From the NCBI GenBank assembly GCA_028023455.1, contig JAQFVV010000055.1, positions 6,478,030-6,542,029 on the forward strand: a stretch of DNA of 64,000 nt, written 5' to 3'. Positions 33,706-45,447 of this stretch are shown here, in pieces (the first letter of the stretch is position 1; each line of letters begins with the position of its first letter). Source of the DNA: Epiperipatus broadwayi. Its lineage: Eukaryota > Onychophora > Udeonychophora > Euonychophora > Peripatidae. The notes below the pieces were generated by a model that worked only from the letters and a program-made list of their open reading frames with translations, made no database searches and was not told where the DNA came from. The position numbers were made by a program, and so were the translations under genes.

Positions 33706-36700
33706 GTAAGTTACAAAATAAACAGATAAACAAACTTAATTGTATGCATAACTATTATTTGAAATTGTTTTAGATAAGTTACAAAATAAACGGACGAACT
33801 AACTTAATTAAAAGCATAACTACTATTTGAAATATGTTTCGTAGTTTTTTTTTAAATGGGTTTTCTCATAAAATAGTTTTTGAATATAGAATAAAGAAAT
33901 TCATTTACACATATATGCCACTGGTTTTTTTTCCCTATACGTGAACACAGAACAGACAGGGAAACGTTTTTGAAGAGAAAAATCAGTAGGCGAAAGATTC
34001 TGAAAATTATGCCAATTCTTATTGTGTCTATTCAGGATATTCAAGATTGCTTGTGTATATAATTTTAATAGCATTATAATTCTTATAGGTTTCAGGATAG
34101 CAGTGTCTGGATTTCAAAGAAAAAATCTGAGTTAATTTTAGAATCCAATCACAATTTTCATGAAGAAGATAATTGCAATGATATTGAAATGTCAGCATAG
34201 AATCTTGGGGTAGTATATTTCTGGTAATGGCCAGGGCTTTTCAGTATCACTCGTACAGTGTTTTTTTTTCCATATAGTTTTTCCATCTATGCTTATACTT
34301 GAGAAAATTCAGAAGATCAATTGACATTTTTTACTCATATATAAATAAAGTCTGCTTAATATAAATAAAATTAATTCCTAATTACATTTTTTTATAACTT
34401 TGTAAGCTAATAAAGAGGTTTTTCCTGAAATTGGTTCAGTTAGATTTGTATTGTGAGAGTTTGGAATTCATAAATTTGGCTATTGTCCATGGCATTTAAA
34501 GGCTCTCATTCATAATATTTCAAGTAAAATCTAAAATTTTAAGCTATGTGTTGCAATAAATAGCTCATTGTGACAATTTTTCCTTTTAAATATTTAGGCG
34601 TAGATTGTTTTTAGCCAAAATTGTACGTGGCTAATATGATATTTTTATGCAGATACTCCATTTCTGTTGTTATCCATATTGTTTTGTAATTCAGACTTTT
34701 ACTTTGTTGTTTGCTAGCATGCTTGTAATTATTTTGTTCTTATACCAAAAGTCAACCTCTTTGTACTGTTTAGACAGTAGCTTTAGCTTTACTTTTATTG
34801 GTTCGTTACCGCAAATAAAGCATGTATCCTTATTTAAATAAATAAAAATCTAATGTAATGCATAAAGTTGTACTAGCAAGCAACTTTCTATATATAGTAA
34901 ATTTTCGCATGTGATTTCTTCCATGACAGCCTTTCTTTGCTATTTATCCATTATTCTCTTCATGGGTAGATTTTAATTTGGTAGATAATCAGAAATTTTG
35001 CAATTGTTCTGTTAATTGTGCGGAAGCTCATTAAAAAAACTAAAGCGTTGATTTTATTTACTAAAGTTCTTTTGTAAAAAAAAAAAAACAAAAATAAAAA
35101 AAGATTATATGCATTTGAACAATGTATTGTGATTTCCTGACTCATATTAGTTTAGTGTTCTTGAAAGACTTATTATTTGCTTATAGAAAAATTAATTAGA
35201 AAAAGTTTCTTTTGAAACAACTTTTTAAATAAGAAGAAAGTTAGTCATAGTTTGAAAACTATTTTTTTTTTCAAACTTCGATCTTCGCTAGGTTTTTAAT
35301 ATTAATGTAAGCTAAAAATCAAACTGTGTACTAATCTGTTGATGGTATTTCTTATTTAACATTGAAGATACATTTATAATATTTTTTTATTTAAAAAAAA
35401 TGATTGCTTTATTTACAATGGTGTAAATAATGGGAGGAAGCCAGCTGATAAAACTTTTAAGAAATCTTGATCTGTTTAAGAAGGCTTTGGGGATCTTTTA
35501 AGTAATGTGATAAGGCTTCAATCCCGAAGTACCCAGAATAATGAAGATTAACAAAAATATTTCAATCTCTTAGAGTGACTGCAGATAAGACCATGGATAA
35601 TATTAATGATACGATCATTGTCATTATTAATAATTATCGCTACAAAAAGCAACAAAATTCTTCTTTCTTCACCACCCTTATACCACCTAGTGGAAGTTTT
35701 AGTAATCAATAGATGCCAAATGGTAGTACTTAAGACAAAAAAAAATTTGCTGTGAGCATTGGGTAAGCAGGTATCGTCCTTGTTTATTTGGTTTATGCTA
35801 TTCCTGCCCACTACTAAGGAGACCATAATATATAGATATTGAACTGGTTTCAGATCTGTGACTTAGATTGGAAATATAGAGAAGTAAAAAGATGGCTGCT
35901 AGAGAAAAATTTTCATTTGATCGAAAGATCAAGGTGCACGATTTCAAAATCCAGGGATATTGGATATGACAGAACTGGATAGATATCTATTAAGCACTAT
36001 CATTCATTATCTAAACTTTGTACTAGAAGGAATGAATCTGGTGAGAAAAAAGAGAAAAAAAAATGCTAGTAATTAAAATGCACACAAAAATATATATTGG
36101 ATATTTTAATTAAATTTATTAAGTTGTAGCTCATTAGAGAGTATTGAAGTCAAGAGCTACAAATTCTTGAGTCAGAATTCAACGTACCAATTCTAATGGC
36201 ACTGTCATATAACCTTTTAAGTGGCTAAGAATATGATTGTTTACTAGACCTGATAAAAACATATACATATTATTTCACAAAATAAAATTTGTAAGAGAAA
36301 GTGAGGATATTTAATACAGGTCTTAGTAATGAAATCCGTTTGTTATAGTGCATATAAAACATTGGAAACACAACAAAAAAGCAATAAAAATCAGTCTCGT
36401 AAAATAAATAAACCAATTACAGTAATTGATACTTAGATTCAGCAATGAGTGGTCAGCAGCGTGCATAATAGATATTGTCATTATGATGAAACACTAAATG
36501 TAAAAACGCAAGAAGGAATATTATCTTATTTGTCGTACACGACTTATTTTTTTATTCTAAATCAATATAGAGTAATAGGCAAGGAAAGTGGTGTTCTGCT
36601 TTCCCCGGAGAAGTTTTTTTGTTTGTCAACGATTTGTAAACAGGCCATAAGAACTATACATTCTAAAAATATTTTTTGTACGTAATAAACTACTTCCTCG

Positions 36701-36867
36701 TCTCTATTGATTTCAAGCAAATCCTGTTTCTCATCACCACTTTCTGAATAATGTCCATTAATTGTGTTTGTTGTTGTTAAAATTTCTCTTTAAAAAAGAA
36801 ATGTGATCATTATCAGGGCAAGTTATTGTTGGACATTCAGGATTTCTAAGGATTAAATACTCTAGGA
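33706..36867. other. Intron 5, first part: no gene, one foldback arm
   Basis: AT-rich. A short repeat after exon 5 duplicates GTAAGTTACAAAATAAAC (33705 and 33775), including the splice donor surroundings. At 35683-35733 there is a single arm of the AATCAATAGATGCCA family (ACCACCTAGTGGAAGTTTTA, GTAATCAATAGATGCCAAAT). Nothing else recognised. Confidence 0.45.
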
Positions 36868-37368
36868 CAGGGGTAGGCAAATAGCAGCCCATGGGCCACA
36901 TACTGCCCACTAAGAGTTTTTTTGCGGCCTGCCAAAACAGTCAGAAAAATCCAACTTCAACCAAGATTTTCTTCCTTGCACGATCGAAGATTATATTTTT
37001 CACTAAGATGGCCATGTCAATACACATGCGTATTGTAGATACAATGCGCAGTGCTTTTCCATTTGATCTGGTTAATTTCAATTTTGTCTTTGCAACAGTG
37101 AATATATAAATTTCCAACTTTAGTGAAACCACGAACTTTCCTAAAAAAACGTAAAATCAGTGATGAATGTCATGTATTTAATGGAGAATGGACAAACAAA
37201 TATTTTTTTGAGTAATATAGGGAATAAAGCAGTATATTTATTGTGTCATGAAAAAAAGGTGCGGCCCTTCGTTAACCTCCGCTTCCACAAAGTGGCCCCC
37301 GATGCATCCCTCCACTAACCTCTGCTTCCACAAAATGACCCCCAAGCCAAAACAATTGCCCACCCCTG
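36868..37368. mobile_element. Non-autonomous hAT element
   Basis: Ends CAGGGGTAGGCAA and, inverted, CAGGGGTGGGCAA; 8-base flanks CTCTAGGA and CTCTAGTG agree at six positions. 501 bases, no transposase. Sub-terminal text (GCCCATGGGCCACATACTGCC and TGCGGCC...) is typical of hAT ends. The open frames over it are incidental. Confidence 0.85.
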
Positions 37369-37934
37369 CTCTAGTGTAAACAAACAACAAATTGCTTTCC
37401 ATATGCCATATCACTGATGAATTTTTAGATGGTGAGACTGATTTTATTTGTCAACTCAGTCACGATGAACGAACATCAGTTGCATATGAAACTTAAAGAA
37501 TAGAAAATAAGGTTTGGGAAAATGGACAGTATGGAAGACAAGTATTACTGGAAGATATAATAAATCATTACAATTATCATTTGTGCATTAAAACAAGTTA
37601 CGTGAGGATAGCAAAATAAAGATTGTTCATAGATAGGTTTCAATTGTGCTTCTATTTTCACATAAAACCACCATTGTTTAGGGCATACTGATGAAAGGGA
37701 CTATAGCTCATGGATATAGTCTCTCTGAGGAAATTTAAAAAAAAAAAAATTTCAGTTTAGTTAAAAGAATGGAAATTTTATTTTAAACCTGTCATTTTGG
37801 TGCTCAGAATCACAAGACTTTTTGTATTAACTCCTTCGGAATAGATTAATACAAGAGTGCATTATTAGCAAGTTTATTAAAAAATGACTTCAAGAAAATC
37901 TGACTTGTGAAGGATTTTTTAAGTATGCACATAT

Positions 37935-38345
37935 GAAGATTATTAAAACAGGGACACGCTCTTCATACAGTAGCTCCACCCAGTGCAAGCCATAGTAATC
38001 AATACATGCATGTGCAGAAAATACCTATTTAATGCCTACTTATCCAATATCTCCAGACTGGTTTCTAGCTTGTGGCTTTCATCAGTGAGGAGCTTTGGAT
38101 CTGAGAGCACTGCACCCAGATTTTAAAATCCAACAACCCTTCAACAGCCTCTGACGAAAACCACAAGCTAGAAACTAACTAGTTTGGGAATATTAGATGA
38201 GTAGGCATTAGATAGGGATTTTATGCACAAACCTTTTTGCATCCATTGATTTCTATGGCTTGCACTGGGTGAAACTATTATATGGAGAATTTGCCATTGT
38301 TTTAACAGCTTGTGTAAGCATAGGAAATGGTGATCATTGATTAAT
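37935..38345. repeat. Foldback family A with two hammerhead-like cores in opposite directions
   Basis: Outer arms: TTAAAACAGGGACACGCTCT and CATACAGTAGCTCCACCCAG, mirrored by CTTGCACTGGGTGAAACTAT and TATGGAGAATTTGCCATTGT, ending in the usual TTACACAAGCTGTT / AGCTTGTGTAAGCAT text. Between them lie one well-kept core on the minus strand (38050-38091) and one worn core on the + strand (38151-38185, CTGACGA then GAAAC). Confidence 0.8.
38050..38091 (-). ncRNA. Candidate hammerhead ribozyme, family A
   Basis: On the minus strand: TCCTCA, CTGATGA, hairpin AAGC-CACA-AGCTA, GAAAC, CAGTC, TGGAGA. CTGATGA and GAAAC are the invariant core blocks; AGC/GCT closes stem II; GTC is the cleavage triplet; TCCTCA pairs TGGAGA for stem I with one mismatch. 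Stem III would be only two pairs (AC/GT), as in the short-stem type I hammerheads known from Penelope-like elements and retrozymes. Confidence 0.45.
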
Positions 38346-41289
38346 GAAGATTATTAATTTCAGAAATATTGTTATACATTCTTAGCTCTACATATTTTAT
38401 AGCCAATATTTATTTACGTGGTTGTTAAAATCAGTAGAATTTATATCTGCCTTGCGATTTGAAACTTTGAGTTGGTTAGATCAAGGCTTCGCTAATACAG
38501 CCGCTAAAATAATGTTTTACTATTTCCAAAATCAATGATTAATTGAATATCTATATAAGTTCTTGGAGATCAGATGAAAGCAGGCTTATTTTTTGTCAGT
38601 TTAATAGATTAATGCAGAGGGCATTATTTGCAAATTTTTTAAAAATGACTTCTGGAAAGTTTGATTTATGAATAATTTTTCATGAGTACGTGTGTGTGAA
38701 GATTATTACTTCAGTATTACCATATATTGATAAAACATCATAACCTTTTTTTTTTATCTTCTACTTAACAAAGTCTTTCACTTGATGGCTCTAGAGTAGA
38801 ATAAATAAAGTTATTCTAAAAGCATTTGTTGAATGGAAGCTGAGAAAGTCGTTATGTTTTTGCTGATATATTCTAAAAGGTAAACATAACTGATAAAATA
38901 TTTTTGGCCCAATGATGTATCTAACTGCATAAGCAAGTTGGCTTGAATAAAGTATTTTTATTTATTTTTAGAGTACTAGCTCTATATCGGAATGATTGTT
39001 GAATGTTTAAATGCAATTCCAAATCTCCTTACTGATGGAAGTCTATAGCAGAAACATTCTCTTGAGAACCCAAACTGACAATATATGGCTATGGGTTATT
39101 ATTATGTAATATCCCAATAATTTGGAATACCACTTATGAACTCTTATAAATTCTATTAATTTAAAATATATTAATGGATGATTTTAATGTTTTGTTGGTT
39201 TGTGTTCTGTAAATCATAGATCATGACCTTGAGCGTTATCTATATTCAGCCATGAAATGTTAAGTTTTGGGATTGTATTTTAGTACTATTGATTCACATT
39301 AATTAAAAAAGCTGTTTTGTGTAAAAAATTCCTGATGTTGATACTAATTGTATGCTGATTCATTTTTCAAATTCAGTGACGTTTGTAATACAAAGATTGC
39401 CAGCCCTTCATAATATATTGCATTTAACCTTTGACCATTTCCTGCGCAACTTTTTTTTGGATTGACTGAATCTCTTCTGCAATCAATTAAGTTAATTAAA
39501 CAGCTTTTTTTTTTTAATGCTTTCTTCAATTTCATTTCTCTCTTGATTTCACTACTTTTACCAATGATCTAAACTACACAGGCTACAGAAAATTAATAAA
39601 ACCAAAATATTTTTTTAAATATGGGAGTAGGTTAATTTAATGATATTTGTAATTGGTATATTTAATGATATTGAGGGCTGATATGTATCTGATAAGCGAA
39701 ATTAGCCAGTAATCAAAACGGGGTGAGGGGGGAGCAATAAGAAAGACTACATATTACTATAATGCATTCTATGTGTTATCTGATTCATAAAGTGGTTGAT
39801 TAAAAATTGGAACAAATACCTAAGTATACAACAGAAAAATAACAAAATTTGCTGCTCGTTGATAATATATTGATCTTATTTTCTATATGCCTCCATTATT
39901 AGAAAAAATGATGGTAAAAAAAATAAGGTGATGTATTTTACGCTTATTGACTAGTAGCATGGAACACGATTCCAAGATTATAGTTTGGAGTGCTTTTGTT
40001 GAATATAAGTATTGCCTTTTAAAACCGATATGTAATCCAGAAAAATATACAAAGCGATATGTTTAATGAAAAGTGGTAATAAGTAATGTGAAGGATTTAT
40101 AACACCAAAGTGATTGAAAGAAGGCTATTGATTATTATTCAACGTTTTCATTGTCTATTCACAAAAGTTTCTCTCAAACTGAAATTGAATTCTTGTTTGG
40201 GTACCTCTATAAAAGGCGAAACCCCCCCCCCCTCTTTTGTTTTTGTAAAAAGTACCAGAATATTATTGTACTGAACCTGGAAGACATTATTTTTATGAAT
40301 AGAAAACTCTGAAAATTAGAAGTAAATTCTGTTAAGAGTTGAATATTAATTGAGACTTTTCAGCAGATGTATGAATTGGATTTTTTTTAGAATTAAAGCT
40401 TTGTAACAAATATTTGAGACTTATTGTTTACAGTAGAAGCACGTATTATCAGCATATTATTCACAAAATAGATACATCTGAAAAAAGACATATATTCTAT
40501 TTTCTTTAGGCTGATGGAACATAACCCTGTTATAAGTGAAGATAATCTCTCTATGTAGAAAAATCTAAAAGTATAAATAGCATATCCATCTGTCATGCTT
40601 ACAACCTGACATTCGAATTTGGATCAATCAAATTTTTTTTCACGAAACTTAGAATTTTTTTCTTGGATAATTTTTCCCATCAAGCAACCTATCCAACCAG
40701 CTAATTAGCATTTATCGATAAATGGAATATCCAGATATCCTTAGTTATGTTTTCAACTCTTCATAACAATATATTTGTCATCAGTGAAATAGATCAATGT
40801 ATTACAAAATATGAAAGCTAATTATTGTATTAGAAAATACAGAAGATGAAGAAAGGAAAACCATCAAGAATTATAACTTTAAAATCAGTTATGCTAATAA
40901 GTTTTGATGGTGCCCATTGTTGAAATAAGCCATGTTTAAAGTACAAAGAAAATTTTAATTGTAACTGCCATATATTTTGATTGATTTGAAGCAGTGCAAT
41001 CATAAATTTATAGCAAGTGTTACCATCTACAGATGTGATATGTGGAATTAAATAGTATTAAAATAAAAAATTGCTGTTAATTTGAAGTGAACTTAGAAAC
41101 AATATCAGTCAGTGTATTTCAAACATTGAAAATTAACAATAATAATATATAAAAGTCTGAATGAATATTTCTTTCAATATTTTAGACAAAATTGAGGGAC
41201 ATCTTCAGAATAAATAATTGACTTTTAACTTAAATGTGTGTATATATATACATAATGTGTCCCTGTGAAAAAATGATTAGTTCTCTCTC
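38346..41289. other. Intron sequence, nothing recognised
   Basis: AT-rich with homopolymer runs (poly-C at about 40220, G-rich at 39720). Small open frames without family resemblance. Confidence 0.45.
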
Positions 41290-41750
41290 CATGCTGCCTT
41301 CAGCACCACCTCTGAATCAATGCACATATTATGTAGTGATATAATTTAGATATTTACAAAAATTTTAAGGCGTTAATGGGTCTTTCATGACTTACAACTT
41401 GAAATGTGACAGGATGGATCTTCTTCAGTGCTTTCCCATCACAAAATCTTGAAAACTTCTTGTGACTCATGGCTTCACTGCCATACATCGTTCAAGTCAT
41501 TTCACATTTTTCAATAGGTGTTGAACAAAATTTAGTATTAGCACATTATTCTATTATGGGTTGAAGCACAAAGCACAGTCACATTTCATGTTGTAACTTG
41601 CGATCCAGACGTGCTAGCACCTTAAAATTCTCGGTTGGGAATAGCTAAATTATATCTCTATATAATTCATATATTGATTCAGAGATGGCGCTGCGAGCAA
41701 TTTGGAGAAAGAACCAGTTATCTTTTTACTGGGACATCATATATTTTATT
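41290..41750. repeat. Foldback repeat family C, third copy
   Basis: The left arm (CTGAATCAATGCACATATTA, ATTTTAAGGCGTT, CTTACAACTTGAAATGTGAC) is matched inverted by the right arm (GTCACATTTCATGTTGTAAC, CACCTTAAAATTCTC, TATATTGATTCAGAG). The right flank GGAGAAAGAACCAGTTATCT recurs at 20970 and 24545. Confidence 0.75.
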
Positions 41751-42039
41751 TATTTAATTGTAAAAAATTAATTAAAATTACATGCACAAACCATTGGTCT
41801 GTTTTATAGGGCATCAAAAGAGAATGGTTGAAGATAAACGTTGCACATATTTTATTTGAATAGTAAAAATATGTTTTAAATATATAATATAAACTTTTAA
41901 AGTATAATTTTTATTCAGTGTTGCTAAAATTAGCATACGTTTCTAAACAAACAATTTAATACTCAAGTAATAATTTATTTACTGTATAGCTAATTATAAA
42001 TAACTCACATGATTTTAAATAAACAATAATATTGCAAAT

Positions 42040-42600
42040 GAGTTATTTATTTTTATAGCGCTATGTTTTTGATCTGTAATAATAATTAACGAACACTCCA
42101 TTACACATGTGCTGGATAGATTTAAACATTTAATGAATACTCTCCTTTCCAAACATAAGATACAGTCTTTTGAAAAGATGGAATGAATCATCTTTTTAAT
42201 CAAAGCATATATGTATATGCAAATCTTACGCATTTGGAAATGAGGGCATGAAAATATTAAATAATCTCTTTCAATTCCTTTTACTATGTTTTAATAAATG
42301 ATGTTTAACATTTCATCTAGTAGTGACATATTGTAAAAATTTTGCAAGCGTCATTCATTAAAAAAAACATGGTAAAAGGAATTGAAAATGATTATTTAAT
42401 ATCTTCAATCTCCCATTTCCAAATGCTTAAGATTTGCCTACACATATACGCTTACATTAAAAAGATAAGAGTGGATTCATTCTATCTTTTCAAAAGACTT
42501 TATCTTGTGTTTGGAAAGGGGAGCATTCATTAAATGTTTAAATCTATCCAGTGCATATGTAGTGAATGATCCATAATAGCATTATAAATAAACAATGCTA
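42040..42600. repeat. Large foldback repeat (family E)
   Basis: Arms of about 260 bases: TGGATAGATTTAAACATTTA, CTTTCCAAACATAAGATA, AGTCTTTTGAAAAGATGGAA, CGCATTTGGAAATG and TTCAATTCCTTTTACTATG on the left, each inverted on the right, with a short AT spacer (42300-42340). The overlapping open frames on both strands are products of this palindrome. Confidence 0.85.
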
Positions 42601-43478
42601 TATTAAATAATTTATTTACTATGTTTTGCTTTTTGTTTATGTTTGGAAACATTTTAATTTGTTATTTCAGTTTTTTCTTAAAATTAGATTGTCAAAATAA
42701 ATTTATACAGTTTTTATTAAACAAAATTTTAAAAACTTCTCCTCCTATTTTTAAACTTTTTTTTTAAGTGAAAAATTTCTAAGATCCTCATTCTTCATCT
42801 TTAATTGGTGCTAGAAAAATTGCACAGTGTTTGAATTCGTGAAGAATGGGAATTAAATTACTATAGAAATGTCATTAATAATGTTTAATTGATACTGTGG
42901 CAAAGTGATAATGTATTTATTTTTTATAAATGGATGTAAAATACATTTATTCAGTATAAGAATATTAAAGTAATAGTATACTGTATATATGCAATACTTT
43001 TATTTTAAAACAGAGATATGGAGTAAATAATCACAAAGCTTCATATTTTATATGAAAAAATGAAAAGTTATGAATTCATAAATACATCATTAATTACTTC
43101 CTCCCATCCCATTCATTAAATCAAAAAGAAAAAGAAATCTTTAAACATTTATTTAAAGAGAAAAAGTCAATTAAGCATCATCTTACCCCCCCCCCTCCTC
43201 CTGACTTTCGCATTAGAAAATACTATTCTTTCAATTTCTTTCCAAAATAACTGGGTATACACATTTTTGGCAATACAATATTTTCAGAATTTTGAAGTTT
43301 ATAGAATAACGTTTATGTTTTCTAACCGTCAATCTTTTTTTAATGCTTTAAACTGGCTAAGAAGTTCTTTTTTTAAAAAAAATTTTGCGATCACTATTTT
43401 AATATTGTTTTATAATATGATTTTCTCAGCTAAAGATACATTTATTTATTTCCTTAAAATCTTCCATTGTCTTAAGTA

Positions 43479-43990
43479 CTGGAAATGAAAGCTTGAAGAT
43501 ATTAAACAATCATTTTAAATTACTTTTACTATGTCTGAATGAATGACGCCTGCGAAATTTACTAGAATTTACGATACGTCATTCTTAAATGAAATTAAAC
43601 ATATGTAAATGAGATATTTATTTTATATAGCGTGATGTTTCTGAATTATAATAAACTAATAATCGGATTTTTAAACTAATGCACGTGTTTTGTGGATCTT
43701 AACAATAAATGATACTCTCATTTTTCCAATACAAGATAAAGTCTTTGTGAAAGAATAGAATGAATCCACCTATTCTTTCAACCCAAACGTTTAAGTCTGG
43801 GCAAATCTTAAGTACTGGAAATAAGAACGTGAAGATATTAAACAATCACTTTAAATTACTTTTACTGAGTCTGAATGAATGACGCCTGCAAAATTTACTA
43901 GAATTTACGATACGTCATTAACGTATGTAAATGAGATATTTATTTTATATAGCGTGATGTTTCTGAATTGTAATAAACTAATAATCAGAT
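43479..43990. repeat. Tandem arms of family E (two direct copies)
   Basis: Copies at 43479-43668 and 43811-43987 share GAAGATATTAAACAATCA, TGAATGAATGACGCCTGC, AATTTACGATACGTCATT and GAGATATTTATTTTATATAG. They are diverged forms of the 42.0-42.6 kb arms, so one family makes up most of 42-44 kb. Confidence 0.8.
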
Positions 43991-45175
43991 ATAAAAAAAA
44001 TATATTGTTAAATTGTTTAAAACATTTTTCTTCTTTCATGCTGTATCGACAGTAAAAAATATATATGCATGTATTTTAAGCTCTCAGAATAACTAGTCCG
44101 TAGTAGATACCATAAGGAATGATGATACTTAATCATCACTTTTTTCCCCTGCTTGCCCCCCCCCTTCTTACAACTTATTTTAGATCTCAATATTTAAATA
44201 TTCATTATTTAAACTAATGATTTTTTTACATCGTAAGATGCATAAATAAACATAATAATTTAAATAAAATTAATAAATATTTAAATTATTTCTACAATAT
44301 CTCAACATCAACGATACATATGAAATTTCACGTTTTGGTTTTTGTAATAAACAAAAGACTGAATTTGTAACTATAATGTATTTATAATTTTTAATTTGTA
44401 AAATATTTCCTTTTTTTCTTGTTATATTAGTAGGAAGAAAATAGGAAGTAAAAAAAAAATAAAAATAGGGAGATTTTGAAAAACTACATAGATGAATTAC
44501 TGTATTTTATTTTATTTCAGGTTTTGGTTTCTGTGGTAACAAAAGATTGAATGTCTAAACTTAATGTATTTATAATTTTTATTCTATGAAATATTTTGTA
44601 TTTTTATTGTTATATTAACAGGAAGAAACAAGTAAAAAAAAAAAAAAATAGTGAAATTGAATGAATTACTATATTTTATATTGATCATTATATTCAACAA
44701 AAACATGGCAGACGCAAGAGTTTAAAATTGAAAGAAAATATTGAACTCATTCCATCATGTCATTTAACTGTCTGAGTTACTGGTAGTAGCAATTATTCGT
44801 TTTTTATTTTTACACAATGGGATTTGTTTTTTCTGGTAATGAAAACTAAATACTGAATATAAATTTATTCTTTGCTAATTGTTTAATAGACTGCTATATA
44901 TATTTTGATATGCACAGAGAGACATCATATTTATTGCTTAAAATATTGTTCAGCTTAAATGGGCATGTATGCATGTTTATTTAAATGTATATGCATATTT
45001 GCTAGTGAAGAGCTGAAGACTGATAGTTGTAGAGATGGAAGTGGACAGAAGCAGATTGATAGCCAAATTAAAAATTTTTAAATTATTTTGTCTGTTTTAA
45101 TTGTTACAGATATTTATAATTTCTATATTTTTAAAAATATTCCTTTTGATTTTTTTTTTCTTATATCCAATTTAG
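43991..45175. other. Intron sequence before exon 6
   Basis: AT-rich. A short imperfect direct repeat at 44310-44460 and 44510-44650 (TTTTGGTTT..GTAATAAACAAAAGA, AATGTATTTATAATTTTTA, TTGTTATATTARYAGGAAGAAA). No gene recognised. Confidence 0.45.
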
Positions 45176-45447
45176 CCAAAAAAGTAAGGAATGAAAGAAT
45201 AAAAAAGCATCGTGAAGAAGAAATTAGTGATGAAGATGAGGAAGATGAATCTGATGACTACAAAGATGAAGAATTATGGGATAGCGATGACAGTATGGTT
45301 GAAAATGATCTTACCTCTGAAAAATCCGTTGTTTTAAATTTTTTCAGAGAAGCACCTGTCGAAGAGTTTATGAGAATGCCAGGTTGTTCTCGTAAAAAAG
45401 CTGAAATTATAAAAAACTTACAACCATTTAAAAGTTGGATAGATTTG
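45176..45447 (+). CDS. SMARCAD1: SMARCAD1 exon 6 (acidic region and PGCSRKKAE block)
   Basis: Acceptor CCAATTTAG|CC, donor GATTTG|GTGAGT, 272 bases; the single base from exon 5 completes an Ala codon. It encodes a basic start (KKVRNERIKKHRE), a long Glu/Asp run, then VVLNFFREAPVEEFMRMPG and CSRKKAEIIKNLQPFKSW. This aligns with human [21 protein letters not shown] and KKAQKITELRPFNSW. The PGCSxKKAE segment resembles a helix-hairpin-helix turn; that structural reading is inference. Confidence 0.95.
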
